Shown one piece after another: positions 45,265 through 54,156 of a DNA stretch of 64,000 bases. Source of the DNA: Flavobacterium sp. (lineage in GTDB: Bacteria > Bacteroidota > Bacteroidia > Flavobacteriales > Flavobacteriaceae); assembly GCA_029946065.1 (NCBI GenBank), contig JAQSDU010000004.1, forward strand, positions 99,201-163,200, written 5' to 3'. The translations under genes and the position numbers were made by a program. Position 1 is the first letter of the stretch. Each line of letters starts with the position of its first letter. Under the pieces are notes generated by a model. The model did no database searches and was not told the origin of the DNA. It saw only the letters and a list, made by a program, of their open reading frames with translations.

Positions 45265-45714
45265 ATGAGCAACATCAGGATCACCAAGCAATTTAGTTTC
45301 GAAACCGGCCACGCTTTATACGGCTACGACGGTAAATGCAAAAACGTTCACGGGCACAGCTATAAACTGTCGGTTACCGTCATCGGAACGCCCATCACCG
45401 ATCGCAATAACGTAAAATTCGGAATGGTAATCGATTTCTCCGACCTGAAGAAAATTGTCAAAGAAGAAATTGTAGATGTCTTCGATCACGCAACCGTTTT
45501 CAACGAAACCACACCACACATAGAACTCGCCAATGAACTCAAAGAACGCGGGCATCATGTGATTTTGGTGGACTACCAACCAACAAGCGAAAATATGGTC
45601 ACCGATTTCGCCGATAAAATCAAAAAACGATTACCGGAAAGTATTAAATTGTTTTCACTAAAGTTACAGGAAACAGAAACTTCTTTTGCAGAATGGTATG
45701 CAACAGATAATTAA
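45265..45714 (+). CDS. queD: 6-carboxytetrahydropterin / 6-pyruvoyl-tetrahydropterin synthase
   Basis: Acts on 7,8-dihydroneopterin triphosphate, for queuosine precursor or pterin synthesis. The 149-residue protein has zinc-binding histidines in FSFETGHALYG and KNVHGHSYKL, the catalytic cysteine two residues after the glycine in GKCKNVHGH, and a C-terminal ETETSFAEWYA. The QueD name is the best guess from the family; no other queuosine gene is in the window, so the pterin role is undecided. Monocistronic by appearance. Confidence 0.9.
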   Translation: MSNIRITKQFSFETGHALYGYDGKCKNVHGHSYKLSVTVIGTPITDRNNVKFGMVIDFSDLKKIVKEEIVDVFDHATVFNETTPHIELANELKERGHHVILVDYQPTSENMVTDFADKIKKRLPESIKLFSLKLQETETSFAEWYATDN

Positions 45715-45816
45715 TTAAACGGAGTTAGATTAACTAAAATTTCGCCAAGACACGCGAGGGCCTTTACCTTTTTGGATGTGTAATAAAACGATTAATTGCG
45801 TTCAGGTTTTAGAAAA

Positions 45817-46704
45817 CTAAAGGATTTTTTTCAACTCGCTTGGTTCGATATGAATCAGCACATCTGCAATTTCAGGAATATCCAATTGTATGGCATCTTT
45901 CACCTTGTGGGCAATGTCATGACCTTCGGTAACGGTAATATTTCCATCGACGGTTAGGTGCAAATCGACCAAATAGGTCATGCCGGTTTTCCGAACAAAG
46001 CATTTTTCAGTATCTACAACGCCTTCGACGGTTTTGGCGGTATTTCGGATTTGAAGGATCAATTCATCGTATAAATGCTCATCTAGAATTTCTCCCAAAG
46101 CCGGCCTGAAAATCAAATAAGCGTTGTAAACAATAAATCCTGAAGCCAAAAGCGCCGCCCAATCGTCGGCAGATTCATAGCCAGGCCCCATATAAATCGC
46201 AATGGAAATCCCTATAAAAGCCATTAATGATGTAATCGCGTCGCTTCTGTGGTGCCAAGCATCTGCCTTGAGTGAAGAACTATTGGTTTCGTCGCTTTTT
46301 TTGGAGATAATTCGGTAGAAAATTTCTTTTATCAATACGATTCCCGCCAAAATATACAACGTGAATTTTTTCGGAATTTCATGCGGCGTCTGGATATTTT
46401 GGATGCTTTCATAAGCGATAATCGTAGCCGAAATCACCAAAAACCCTACAACGGCAAAAGTCACAAGCGTTTCGGCACGGCCATGTCCATAAGGATGATT
46501 GTCGTCGGCAGGTTTTGTGGAATATTTGATGCCGAACAATACCAAAATAGAGGAAAAAACATCCGTCGTCGATTCAATAGCATCGGCAATAAGCGCATAG
46601 GAATTCCCAAAAATACCTGCAACGCCTTTTGTCAATGCTAATATTGCATTTCCGAAAATACTGATTGTTGCGGCTTTTACTGCTTTGTTTTTATTGCTTT
46701 CCAT
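45817..46704 (-). CDS. Cation diffusion facilitator transporter
   Basis: A 295-residue CDF antiporter that exports divalent metals such as Zn, Fe or Co in exchange for protons. Six membrane segments with the metal-site motifs ALIADAIESTTDVFSS (TM2) and ADAWHHRSDAITS (TM5, HxxxD), plus a C-terminal cytoplasmic domain with HxVKDAIQ and IPEIADVLIHIEP. The HHRSD pattern resembles zinc or iron transporters; specificity is not certain. It follows the terminator-bearing TonB-receptor gene region and has its own upstream space. Confidence 0.93.
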   Translation of the reverse strand: MESNKNKAVKAATISIFGNAILALTKGVAGIFGNSYALIADAIESTTDVFSSILVLFGIKYSTKPADDNHPYGHGRAETLVTFAVVGFLVISATIIAYESIQNIQTPHEIPKKFTLYILAGIVLIKEIFYRIISKKSDETNSSSLKADAWHHRSDAITSLMAFIGISIAIYMGPGYESADDWAALLASGFIVYNAYLIFRPALGEILDEHLYDELILQIRNTAKTVEGVVDTEKCFVRKTGMTYLVDLHLTVDGNITVTEGHDIAHKVKDAIQLDIPEIADVLIHIEPSELKKIL

Positions 46705-46823
46705 TGGGGGCGTTTTAGGGCTGTAAAGGTACGTAGAGATTTTGTTATTCGGCGCATTTGGTTATTTGGAATTGTTGAAATTGAATTACCAAATAACCAC
46801 AGCTAGATACAACCACATAATCT

Positions 46824-46852
46824 AAAAAGGACTGCCTTTAGACAATCCTTTT
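46824..46852 (-). terminator. Hairpin after the TonB-receptor-like gene
   Basis: On the minus strand AAAAGGA pairs with TCCTTTT over a 14-base loop, ending in T's, 9 bases beyond the stop at 46861. Confidence 0.55.
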
Positions 46853-46860
46853 CTATATTA

Positions 46861-49353
46861 TTATCCTTGGAAATCGCCACCATCGTCGCCTTGTTGTCTT
46901 GGTTGTTTTTCTTTTTCGCCTTTCTTTTTATTGAACCTATAGGTAAATGAAAGATTGATTTGTCTGGTGCTCCACTGCATTTCGCTATAAGAATTCAAAC
47001 TGTTCGGAATATTCGTTTCGTAAATTCTTTTTCTCGAATTGAAAACATCTTGTACGTTGAGTGCAATAGTGGCTTTGTCTTTCAAAACATCTTTACTGAA
47101 GGCGAGATTCATACTAAAATTACCCAAACTTCTACCTTGCGCATTGTTCTGTGGGCCGTTGTAATTCATGTTCGTTTGCCAATCGATTTTAGAAGGCAAA
47201 GTCACTTTAGAACTCAAACGCGTAAACCAAGAAAATGCAGTGTTGTCAAAATTCTGTGTCTGGGTGTCACCTGCAAAATCCGTATAAGTATAGTCACCTT
47301 GCGTTTCATTCCTGAAAAGGTTAAAATTTGAGTTCAGTTTCCACCATTTATAAGGCGAATAATTGAGCGTAAATTCAAATCCCATTCTATATTCTGTCGC
47401 TAAATTAATTGGTGTAGTAAGGATGACAGGCGTTTGATAGTCTTCGCCGTCTTCAACGTGAATGGTAACAAATTCGCCACTTTCTTTACGAATGAACTGG
47501 AATGAATCGGTGGTTTTGTTCACATACATCGAAGTATTAAACGTCAATTTATCCCAACGTTTTAGGAATCCAAAATCGACTGCGTCGGTGAAAGACGGAT
47601 TCAAATCTGGATTGCCCTGAAAGATATTAATGTTACTCGAATAGTTCGAAAACGGATTGATTTGTCTTCCTCTCGGCCTTGAAATCCTGCGGCTGTAACT
47701 CAAAGAAACATTCGTCTGGTCGGAAATTTCATAAGTAATAAAAGCACTTGGAAAGAAATTATTATAATGCTTGTTGTTAAAATCGTTAGACGTAAGCTGG
47801 TTGATATCGATGTTGGAATCTTCCCATCGCAAGCTCAGCAAAAAAGAAAATTTGTTAAGTTTAGTCCCGTAAGAAGTATAAAGCGCATTGATTCTTTCGT
47901 TGTATTGTAGCGTATTCGTATAACGTGCATTCGACACATATTCGTTGGTAACGGTGTTTAGTGTATCGACTTCATAAGCGGTATTTTGTTTGCTGAATTC
48001 GCCTTTATAGCCGGCTTCGAATTGGCTGTCTTTCCCGAAAGGCAACACATAATCTGTTTGTAAAACGTTGCGGTTCTGCCTTTGGTTGTTCATTGTTTTT
48101 TCAAATTTTACGACATCGCTGTTGTTTTGGATAAGCGAATTGTCGTTGTCTTTGTTGGTTGAAAAAGCGCCGTCAAAAGTCAATTTATGGCCTTCCTTCT
48201 TGAATTTTTTGGTTACATTAGAGGTATATTCAACGTTCTCACTTTCATTTTGCTGATCATTGAATCTTGAGGTTGTGAACGGATTTTCTCGGTTGGCATC
48301 ATAATTCGTGTAACGCACATTTTCGGGATTGCTGCCTTCGTTGGTCCTGTAATTGATGGCATTTGTCCATGTTAGCGTTGGCGTCAAATACCAATCGAAA
48401 CCAAAATTTGAATTTACGCCTTCTCTTCTTCTTTCATTGTCTTTTGCTTCATCGACATAATTGGTCGGTGTTCCGTTTTCTCGGTCTAAATATTGTGTAT
48501 TGGTCGTTGAATTTCCTGGGTTTTTTTTCTTATTGTAACCTGTTGTTGTAAAGAAATTAAAAGTGTCAGTTTTGTAATTAATGTTGCCTGAAAGCCCGTA
48601 ATTCTGAGGATCTCCTGCTGTAGCGATGATCGTTCCGTTGATGCCCTGGTTCTTACCTTTTTTAAGGATGATGTTCAGAATACCGCCGCCGCCTTCTGCA
48701 TCATATCTTGCCGAAGGATTTGTAATCACTTCCACTTTGTCAATCGCATCTGCCGGAATCTGTCGCAAAGCTTCAGCGATATTGATGGCGTTTGAAGGTC
48801 GTCCGTCAACCAAAATTCTCACATTGTCATTGCCACGAAGCGCCACTGTTCCGTCGGCATCAACAGTAACGGATGGGATGTTGTCAAGGATGTCACTTAC
48901 GGTACCGCCTTTTACCATTAGGTCGTTTCCGACGTTATAAACTTTTTTATCGAGTTTGATCTCAACCGTAGTTTTCTCGCTGCGAATTTCTACTTCGTTG
49001 AGTTGTGTAGCATCGGGCGCTAAAGTGATGGTGCCCAGGTTCAGATTTTCTTGAATGTCTTTGGCTTTTATCTCATACGTTTTAAACGAAATGAATTCGG
49101 CCTTGATATCGTAATTTCCGGGCGTTACATCGAAAGTAAATTCGCCTTTTTCATTGGTTATTCCGCCGGTTACAACAGACGGATTTGTGGTGCTTAGTAG
49201 TGTAATAGTCGCATACTCCAATGGTGCATTCACACCTTTTTCTATTATTTTTCCGGAAACTTTTACTTTTTTTCCACCATTTTGCTGTTGTGAGAAGCCC
49301 AATCCTGAAATTAAAATCAGGCATATAACGATTACTTTTTTACTATTTTTCAT
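46861..49353 (-). CDS. Outer-membrane beta-barrel / TonB-dependent receptor-like protein
   Basis: An 830-residue outer-membrane protein. Signal peptide (VIVICLILISGLGFSQ), CarboxypepD_reg-like domain (VKVSGKIIEKGVNAPLEYATI), plug-like segment (GGTVSDILDNIPSVTVDADGT, then IPADAIDKVEVITNPSARYD and GGGGILNIILKKG), and a C-terminal barrel (OMP_b-brl type). No clear TonB box beyond the family pattern, and the ligand is unknown. The ATG at 49353 is chosen over a TTG one codon upstream. No SusD partner lies downstream, so it is probably not a glycan importer. Confidence 0.92.
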   Translation of the reverse strand: MKNSKKVIVICLILISGLGFSQQQNGGKKVKVSGKIIEKGVNAPLEYATITLLSTTNPSVVTGGITNEKGEFTFDVTPGNYDIKAEFISFKTYEIKAKDIQENLNLGTITLAPDATQLNEVEIRSEKTTVEIKLDKKVYNVGNDLMVKGGTVSDILDNIPSVTVDADGTVALRGNDNVRILVDGRPSNAINIAEALRQIPADAIDKVEVITNPSARYDAEGGGGILNIILKKGKNQGINGTIIATAGDPQNYGLSGNINYKTDTFNFFTTTGYNKKKNPGNSTTNTQYLDRENGTPTNYVDEAKDNERRREGVNSNFGFDWYLTPTLTWTNAINYRTNEGSNPENVRYTNYDANRENPFTTSRFNDQQNESENVEYTSNVTKKFKKEGHKLTFDGAFSTNKDNDNSLIQNNSDVVKFEKTMNNQRQNRNVLQTDYVLPFGKDSQFEAGYKGEFSKQNTAYEVDTLNTVTNEYVSNARYTNTLQYNERINALYTSYGTKLNKFSFLLSLRWEDSNIDINQLTSNDFNNKHYNNFFPSAFITYEISDQTNVSLSYSRRISRPRGRQINPFSNYSSNINIFQGNPDLNPSFTDAVDFGFLKRWDKLTFNTSMYVNKTTDSFQFIRKESGEFVTIHVEDGEDYQTPVILTTPINLATEYRMGFEFTLNYSPYKWWKLNSNFNLFRNETQGDYTYTDFAGDTQTQNFDNTAFSWFTRLSSKVTLPSKIDWQTNMNYNGPQNNAQGRSLGNFSMNLAFSKDVLKDKATIALNVQDVFNSRKRIYETNIPNSLNSYSEMQWSTRQINLSFTYRFNKKKGEKEKQPRQQGDDGGDFQG

Positions 49354-49446
49354 CAAAAGGAATTTTGTTTTTCTTTCGACAACAAAAATAAGTGTTGGTT
49401 TAAGCCTTAATTCACAAAGCTTTGTTAAAACATCGGTTTAGCGATT

Positions 49447-49788
49447 CTAAATTATGGCTATTGCGTTTTCTATTGGTCTTGCAACGGCGGCTTTATCACC
49501 GTTTATAACGATTGGGCGTTCGATTAGGATTGGAAATTGGAGCATTGCGGTAATGATTTCGTCATCTGAAAGGTTTTTGTTTTTGAAGTTTTCTTTCCAA
49601 ACAGCTTCGTTTTTTCTGACGAGTTCGATTGGTTGCATTTTTAGTTTTTTGAGAATGGAAAGCAGTTCTTTTTTGGTCGGAACTTCTTCAAGATATTTGA
49701 TGATTTCGAATTTTTTTCCGGAATTTTCCAAGAAAGCAAGGCATTCTCTTGATTTTGTGCATCTTGGATTGTGGTAAACCTGAATCAT
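49447..49788 (-). CDS. arsC: ArsC/Spx-family arsenate reductase-like protein
   Basis: A 113-residue thioredoxin-fold protein with YHNPRCTKSRE (catalytic-type cysteine at residue 10, no CxxC partner) and a C-terminal LIERPIVINGDKAAVARP that holds the arginine-proline blocks of ArsC-like enzymes. YfgD-type proteins share this sequence, and not all reduce arsenate. No other ars gene is adjacent. It could alternatively be a redox regulator. Confidence 0.82.
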   Translation of the reverse strand: MIQVYHNPRCTKSRECLAFLENSGKKFEIIKYLEEVPTKKELLSILKKLKMQPIELVRKNEAVWKENFKNKNLSDDEIITAMLQFPILIERPIVINGDKAAVARPIENAIAII

Positions 49789-49871
49789 TTTGTAGTGATT
49801 TTATATTTTACAAAGTAATCGATTTCATTTGAAAAAATTCGATTAAATTAGACCTAACTAATCATGACACT

Positions 49872-50810
49872 ATGTTTTTATTACAGGCTTTTAAACCTAA
49901 CAACGATTTTTGGAAATATATTTTAGGTTCGGTCATCATTATATTTTTTAATGTGGCCGGTTACATTCCGCTAGGAATTGCCCTTTTTATTGCTCGCCTG
50001 TCAGGAAGAGCACTCCCAATTGGCGATGAACTGATGACGTATTTTGAACCCAATCTGATGTTGTTTTTAATTATGTTTACATTTGTAACAGCATTGGCGG
50101 GGATATTTTTAGTCATCCGTCGTTTTCACGGTCAAACCGTGAGAGAAGTAACAACGGCAAGGAAAAAAACAGACTGGCACCGGATTTTTTTCTCATTTGG
50201 GATATGGGCAGTTTTTTCTGCGATTTCTGTTGCGATTTCTTATTATACGGCACCGGAGAATTTCGTAATCAACTTTAAACCCATTCCTTTTGCGATTTTG
50301 GCAGTCATAGCCATCGTTATGATTCCGATCCAGACTAGTGTTGAAGAATATGTTTTCAGAGGCTACTTGATGCAAGGATTTGCTGTTTTAGCTAAAAACA
50401 AATGGTTTCCGTTGTTGCTAACTTCAGTGATTTTTGGATGTTTACACCTTGGCAATCCAGAAGTTGGAAAAATGGGTTATATTCTATTGGTTTATTATAT
50501 CGGAACTGGATTTTTTCTTGGGGTGATCACTTTAATGGATGATGGAATAGAACTCGCGCTTGGTTTTCACGCAGCTAATAATTTGGTTAGCGCTTTGCTG
50601 GTTACTTCTGCTTGGTCCGTGTTTCAGACGCATTCTGTCTTAAAAGATATTTCCGAACCGACGGCAGGAGTGGAGGTAATTTTTCCTGTTGTCATCATTT
50701 TCCCGATTCTTTTATTTATCTTTAGTAAAAAGTACAAATGGTCAGGATGGAAAGAAAAACTGACCGGAGAAATTGTATTGCGACAACCTGAAAACAATCA
50801 AATTGACTAA
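49872..50810 (+). CDS. CPBP intramembrane glutamic protease
   Basis: A 312-residue membrane protein with about eight helices. The three CPBP motifs are present: EEYVFRG (ExxxR with EE) in SVEEYVFRGYLMQGF, FGCLHLGN, and a third histidine-bearing helix ALGFHAANNLVSA. Members cleave within the membrane or protect against bacteriocins; substrate unknown. It ends 4 bases before the MenE-like ligase, so the two may be co-transcribed. Confidence 0.92.
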   Translation: MFLLQAFKPNNDFWKYILGSVIIIFFNVAGYIPLGIALFIARLSGRALPIGDELMTYFEPNLMLFLIMFTFVTALAGIFLVIRRFHGQTVREVTTARKKTDWHRIFFSFGIWAVFSAISVAISYYTAPENFVINFKPIPFAILAVIAIVMIPIQTSVEEYVFRGYLMQGFAVLAKNKWFPLLLTSVIFGCLHLGNPEVGKMGYILLVYYIGTGFFLGVITLMDDGIELALGFHAANNLVSALLVTSAWSVFQTHSVLKDISEPTAGVEVIFPVVIIFPILLFIFSKKYKWSGWKEKLTGEIVLRQPENNQID

Positions 50811-50814
50811 ATAA

Positions 50815-51855
50815 ATGTACGAACCAACCTACAATAATGTTCACAACCGATTTAAACTGAACGGTTTTCAACTCGATCGCGAAGACCTATGTCGTGTGGC
50901 CTACAGCTTCATAAAAGAAGGCGATGATTTTGAAAAACCTGTCGGAAATTTTATTTTGGATTGGTTTGACAACAACGATTTTATCGAAATGCATTCTTCC
51001 GGAAGTACTGGAATCCCGAAGGTGATTCGTGTTCACAAGCAAACGATGGTCAATTCGGCTATCGCAACGGGAGATTTTTTTGAATTGTCCTCAGGAGATA
51101 AAGTACTCAATTGCCTTCCTGTAAAATATGTCGCAGGAAAGATGATGTTTGTGCGCGGTTTTATCCTTGGTCTCGACATGGATTTCGTGGCACCAAGTGC
51201 AAATCCGTTAAGGAATAATGAAACTGTTTATGATTTTACGGCGATGGTACCTTTGCAGGCGCAAAATTCAATTAGCGCATTACACAATGTAAAAAAAATG
51301 ATTGTTGGCGGCTCCAAAATCAGCGCTGCTTTAGAAAAAGCACTACTGACATTGCCGACGCAATCTTTTGAAACGTATGGGATGACCGAAACCGTTTCGC
51401 ATATTGCCGCGAAAAGGGTAGGAGATAAATTTTTTACGGTGCTGCCAAATGTTTCGATTGCCATTGATGACAGGAATTGTTTGGTCATAGATGCGCCAAA
51501 TATCTCAGACGAGCAGATTGTTACCAATGATATAGTTGAATTGATTTCTGATACAGAATTCATCTGGAACGGAAGAATCGACAACGTAATTAATAGCGGT
51601 GGGATCAAATTGATTCCGGAACAGATTGAAGAAAAACTCGCCAAGCTCATTGAACGCCGTTATTTTGTAACGGGTATTGCCGATGCCGATTTAGGAGAAA
51701 AACTAGTTTTAGTAATTGAAGGTGAAAGCTATATATTACCGGAAAACCTATTCGATGTTTTAGACAAATATGAAAAGCCAAAAGAAGTGTTGTTTATTCC
51801 GCGATTTAAAGAAACCGGAAATGGCAAAGTGATTAGAAAAGATTCTTTGCAATAG
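50815..51855 (+). CDS. menE: O-succinylbenzoate-CoA ligase-like (MenE)
   Basis: An adenylate-forming enzyme of 346 residues, shorter than the usual 450-500, but typical for flavobacterial MenE. The ATP-binding loop is HSSGSTGIPKVI, then YGMTETVSHIAAK (adenylate site) and a C-terminal GNGKVIRKDSL with the final catalytic lysine. In menaquinone synthesis it activates o-succinylbenzoate. No other men gene is here, so the name is probable, not proved. Confidence 0.8.
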   Translation: MYEPTYNNVHNRFKLNGFQLDREDLCRVAYSFIKEGDDFEKPVGNFILDWFDNNDFIEMHSSGSTGIPKVIRVHKQTMVNSAIATGDFFELSSGDKVLNCLPVKYVAGKMMFVRGFILGLDMDFVAPSANPLRNNETVYDFTAMVPLQAQNSISALHNVKKMIVGGSKISAALEKALLTLPTQSFETYGMTETVSHIAAKRVGDKFFTVLPNVSIAIDDRNCLVIDAPNISDEQIVTNDIVELISDTEFIWNGRIDNVINSGGIKLIPEQIEEKLAKLIERRYFVTGIADADLGEKLVLVIEGESYILPENLFDVLDKYEKPKEVLFIPRFKETGNGKVIRKDSLQ

Positions 51856-51916
51856 GGGATTCCAAAAGACAAATTTCAAGTCCTAATGTGCTAGTGGTGC
51901 ATTTAGAATATTAAAC

Positions 51917-51949
51917 AAAAAACCCCGAAGTGTTTGCTTCGGGGTTTTT
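51917..51949. terminator. Strong bidirectional terminator
   Basis: Perfect 13-base stem AAAAACCCCGAAG/CTTCGGGGTTTTT with a 6-base loop, between the MenE-like gene and ompA on opposite strands. Confidence 0.95.
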
Positions 51950-51969
51950 CTATATTTATTAAGAATAAT

Positions 51970-53259
51970 TTATTTCACTTTGAAAGTAACTCTTCTTACT
52001 AATTTTCTTGCACCTGCAGACTCTTTTACAACTGAAGTATCTTCTCCTCCAGAAACGATATTCAATCTTGAAGCATCAATTTTAGCTTTCAAAAGAATGC
52101 TTTTTACAGCATTTGCTCTTTTGCTTGAAAGGTTGTCGTTGTATGCAGATTTACCCAATTCGTCAGCGTGACCAATAATATCAACAGAAGCTGTTGGGTT
52201 GTTTCTTAGGTAAGTAAGGATGAAATCGATACCCTCTGTAGAAACGTTTGTTGGCGTTGATTTGTTGTAATCGAAGTAAGTTGTTACATAACCCTCATTA
52301 ATAAGGTTTTTAATCAACTCATTGTTGTTGGTGGTTGTAGTTGTAGCTAAACCACTTTTACCTGAATCACCATATTTTTTATCAAGGTATTTTTCCAATT
52401 CGTCAGCAACACCATTACCGTTTTTGTCAACTACAACACCATGTGAGTCAACAGCAACGCCTACAGGAGAAGAATTTGGTTCTTTATCAACACTATCCAT
52501 AACTCCATCCTGATCTGTGTCAGCAGTAGCTACTTCTAGATCGCCAACTCTTTGTTTCAAAGCTTCAAGTTCGTCTTTTAGTTTGCTGTCTTCAGCAGTC
52601 CAGTCAGCGTGTTCAGCATTTTTACCTAAGTAAACAGTCAAACCGATTGTTCCTGAAATAATACCTCCAGAAAACCCTCTTGAATCAACGACATAAGTGT
52701 CTGACTGACCATCAAAAGTTTTTGATTGTCTAACGTTAGTTATAGATGTTAAATCACCTGTAAGTACTAATTTTTTAGACAATTTAACTTGACCTGTAAG
52801 ACCAACAATAAAATTTCCTTGTCTGTCTGTGAACGGCTGACCATCTGTATTCATTTGGCTGTAACCTCCACCAAGGTGCGCTAAAAGACCAAGTGTTTTT
52901 GTCCAGCTTTCGAAATTCATGATTCTTCCGAGGTTGGCGACACCTTCTAAATCCACTCTGTAATATTGTGTTTTGAAATCTTGTGACCCATTTCCACCTG
53001 CAAACTTGTAATATCCGACACTAGCTTTCGCTCCAAATTTTGGGTTGAACATATATCTTACAGCAAAATCTGCATTCCATGGACTTGGCGTATCTGTGTA
53101 GTAACCTACAGTAAATGGTCGTTGTGGTTTGTTTACACCGGCATTAAATTCAATAGACCATTTGTTAAAACCATCAGACTTCGCTGCAGTGGTATCGGTC
53201 TGAGCGTTTGCGTTGACAAGTGCCAACACAAAAGCTATGGTAAGTAAAATTCTTTTCAT
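51970..53259 (-). CDS. OmpA-family outer-membrane porin
   Basis: A 429-residue outer-membrane protein. Signal peptide (MKRILLTIAFVLALVNANA), an N-terminal barrel of about 200 residues, a coiled linker (DSKLKDELEALKQRVGDLE), a thrombospondin-3-like calcium loop (DTDQDGVMDSVDKEPNS), and a C-terminal peptidoglycan-binding OmpA domain (SVDIIGHADELG.., then LSSKRANAVKSIL). It likely anchors the outer membrane to peptidoglycan and is abundant in relatives. A promoter-like element is at 53283-53315. Confidence 0.95.
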   Translation of the reverse strand: MKRILLTIAFVLALVNANAQTDTTAAKSDGFNKWSIEFNAGVNKPQRPFTVGYYTDTPSPWNADFAVRYMFNPKFGAKASVGYYKFAGGNGSQDFKTQYYRVDLEGVANLGRIMNFESWTKTLGLLAHLGGGYSQMNTDGQPFTDRQGNFIVGLTGQVKLSKKLVLTGDLTSITNVRQSKTFDGQSDTYVVDSRGFSGGIISGTIGLTVYLGKNAEHADWTAEDSKLKDELEALKQRVGDLEVATADTDQDGVMDSVDKEPNSSPVGVAVDSHGVVVDKNGNGVADELEKYLDKKYGDSGKSGLATTTTTNNNELIKNLINEGYVTTYFDYNKSTPTNVSTEGIDFILTYLRNNPTASVDIIGHADELGKSAYNDNLSSKRANAVKSILLKAKIDASRLNIVSGGEDTSVVKESAGARKLVRRVTFKVK

Positions 53260-53652
53260 AAATTAAGTTTTTAAATTCAAAACAAAGATATAACATTTTT
53301 TGAAAACAAATCCAACTATTTGCAATCAAACACTTGTTATTAAATCATTAATTGATAATTACGCATCAAAATATGAATTTTGCTGACTATTATTCAATTT
53401 GTGGAGGAAAAACTACATTTTTTTATTGGAATCTGCGCAATTTTTAAAATCGAAAAATTCAGAAAAAAAGCAATTTATCATAAAAAAATGTAAAATTAGC
53501 ATCATTTTAAGAGCAAAAAATACGAAAACTTAAAGCTTTTTTGCTTGTGTAATCTGTGGTTTTTGTCTGAATTTTAACACATTACAATTCATTTTAGGTA
53601 ATAAATTTATTACGTTTTTATTACTTACTTTTGCATTTTAAACAATAGAAAC
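53260..53652. other. 393-base divergent intergenic region
   Basis: AT-rich DNA between ompA and the thioesterase gene. It holds the ompA promoter candidate and a TACTTTTG box at 53626-53633, 19 bases before the thioesterase ATG. No gene or RNA was recognised. Confidence 0.55.
53283..53315 (-). promoter_or_regulatory. Predicted promoter for ompA
   Basis: On the minus strand TATCTTTG (53283-53290) is preceded by TTG (53313-53315) with a 22-base spacer, a fit to TTG-N17-23-TAnnTTTG, 24 bases before the ompA ATG. Confidence 0.5.
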
Positions 53653-54030
53653 ATGTTATTCCATACTAGAAAGTGGGTCAAACCAGAAGATTTAAATCCC
53701 AACAGCACTTTATTCGGCGGAAAACTATTAGCGTGGATTGACGAAGAACTTGCCTTGTATTCTATCATCCAACTGCAAAATTCTCGAATCGTTACCAAGC
53801 ACATGTCGGAAATTAATTTCCGAAGTTCGGCTAAAAAGGGCGATATTATTGAAATTGGAATTGATGTTGTAAAGTTCGGTAAAACCTCAATTACGTTAAA
53901 ATGTGAAGTACGAAATATCATGACTCGTGAAACTATCATCACTGTTGACACGATTACTATGGTAAGCTTGGACGAAAATGGCAAGCCGCATGAGCATGGC
54001 AAAACGGAAGTTTCTGTGCTTGCTGATTAA
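53653..54030 (+). CDS. Acyl-CoA thioesterase (short hotdog protein)
   Basis: A 125-residue hotdog-fold thioesterase, a paralog of the one at 17403. It has NPNSTLFGGKLLAWIDE near the start, with the conserved aspartate, then VTKHMSEINFRSS and a single-domain end. It is shorter than the first copy, lacking a C-terminal extension. Substrate unknown. Monocistronic. Confidence 0.9.
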   Translation: MLFHTRKWVKPEDLNPNSTLFGGKLLAWIDEELALYSIIQLQNSRIVTKHMSEINFRSSAKKGDIIEIGIDVVKFGKTSITLKCEVRNIMTRETIITVDTITMVSLDENGKPHEHGKTEVSVLAD

Positions 54031-54156
54031 ACACATAAAAAGAATAGGCATCGAATTAAAAAACAAGAGAGGAAGTTGTCTATTAAGTCTAGGACAGCTT
54101 CGATAGCGGTATAAATAATAGCGTAACGATTTAATTTAACTGTTATTTTAAAAAAA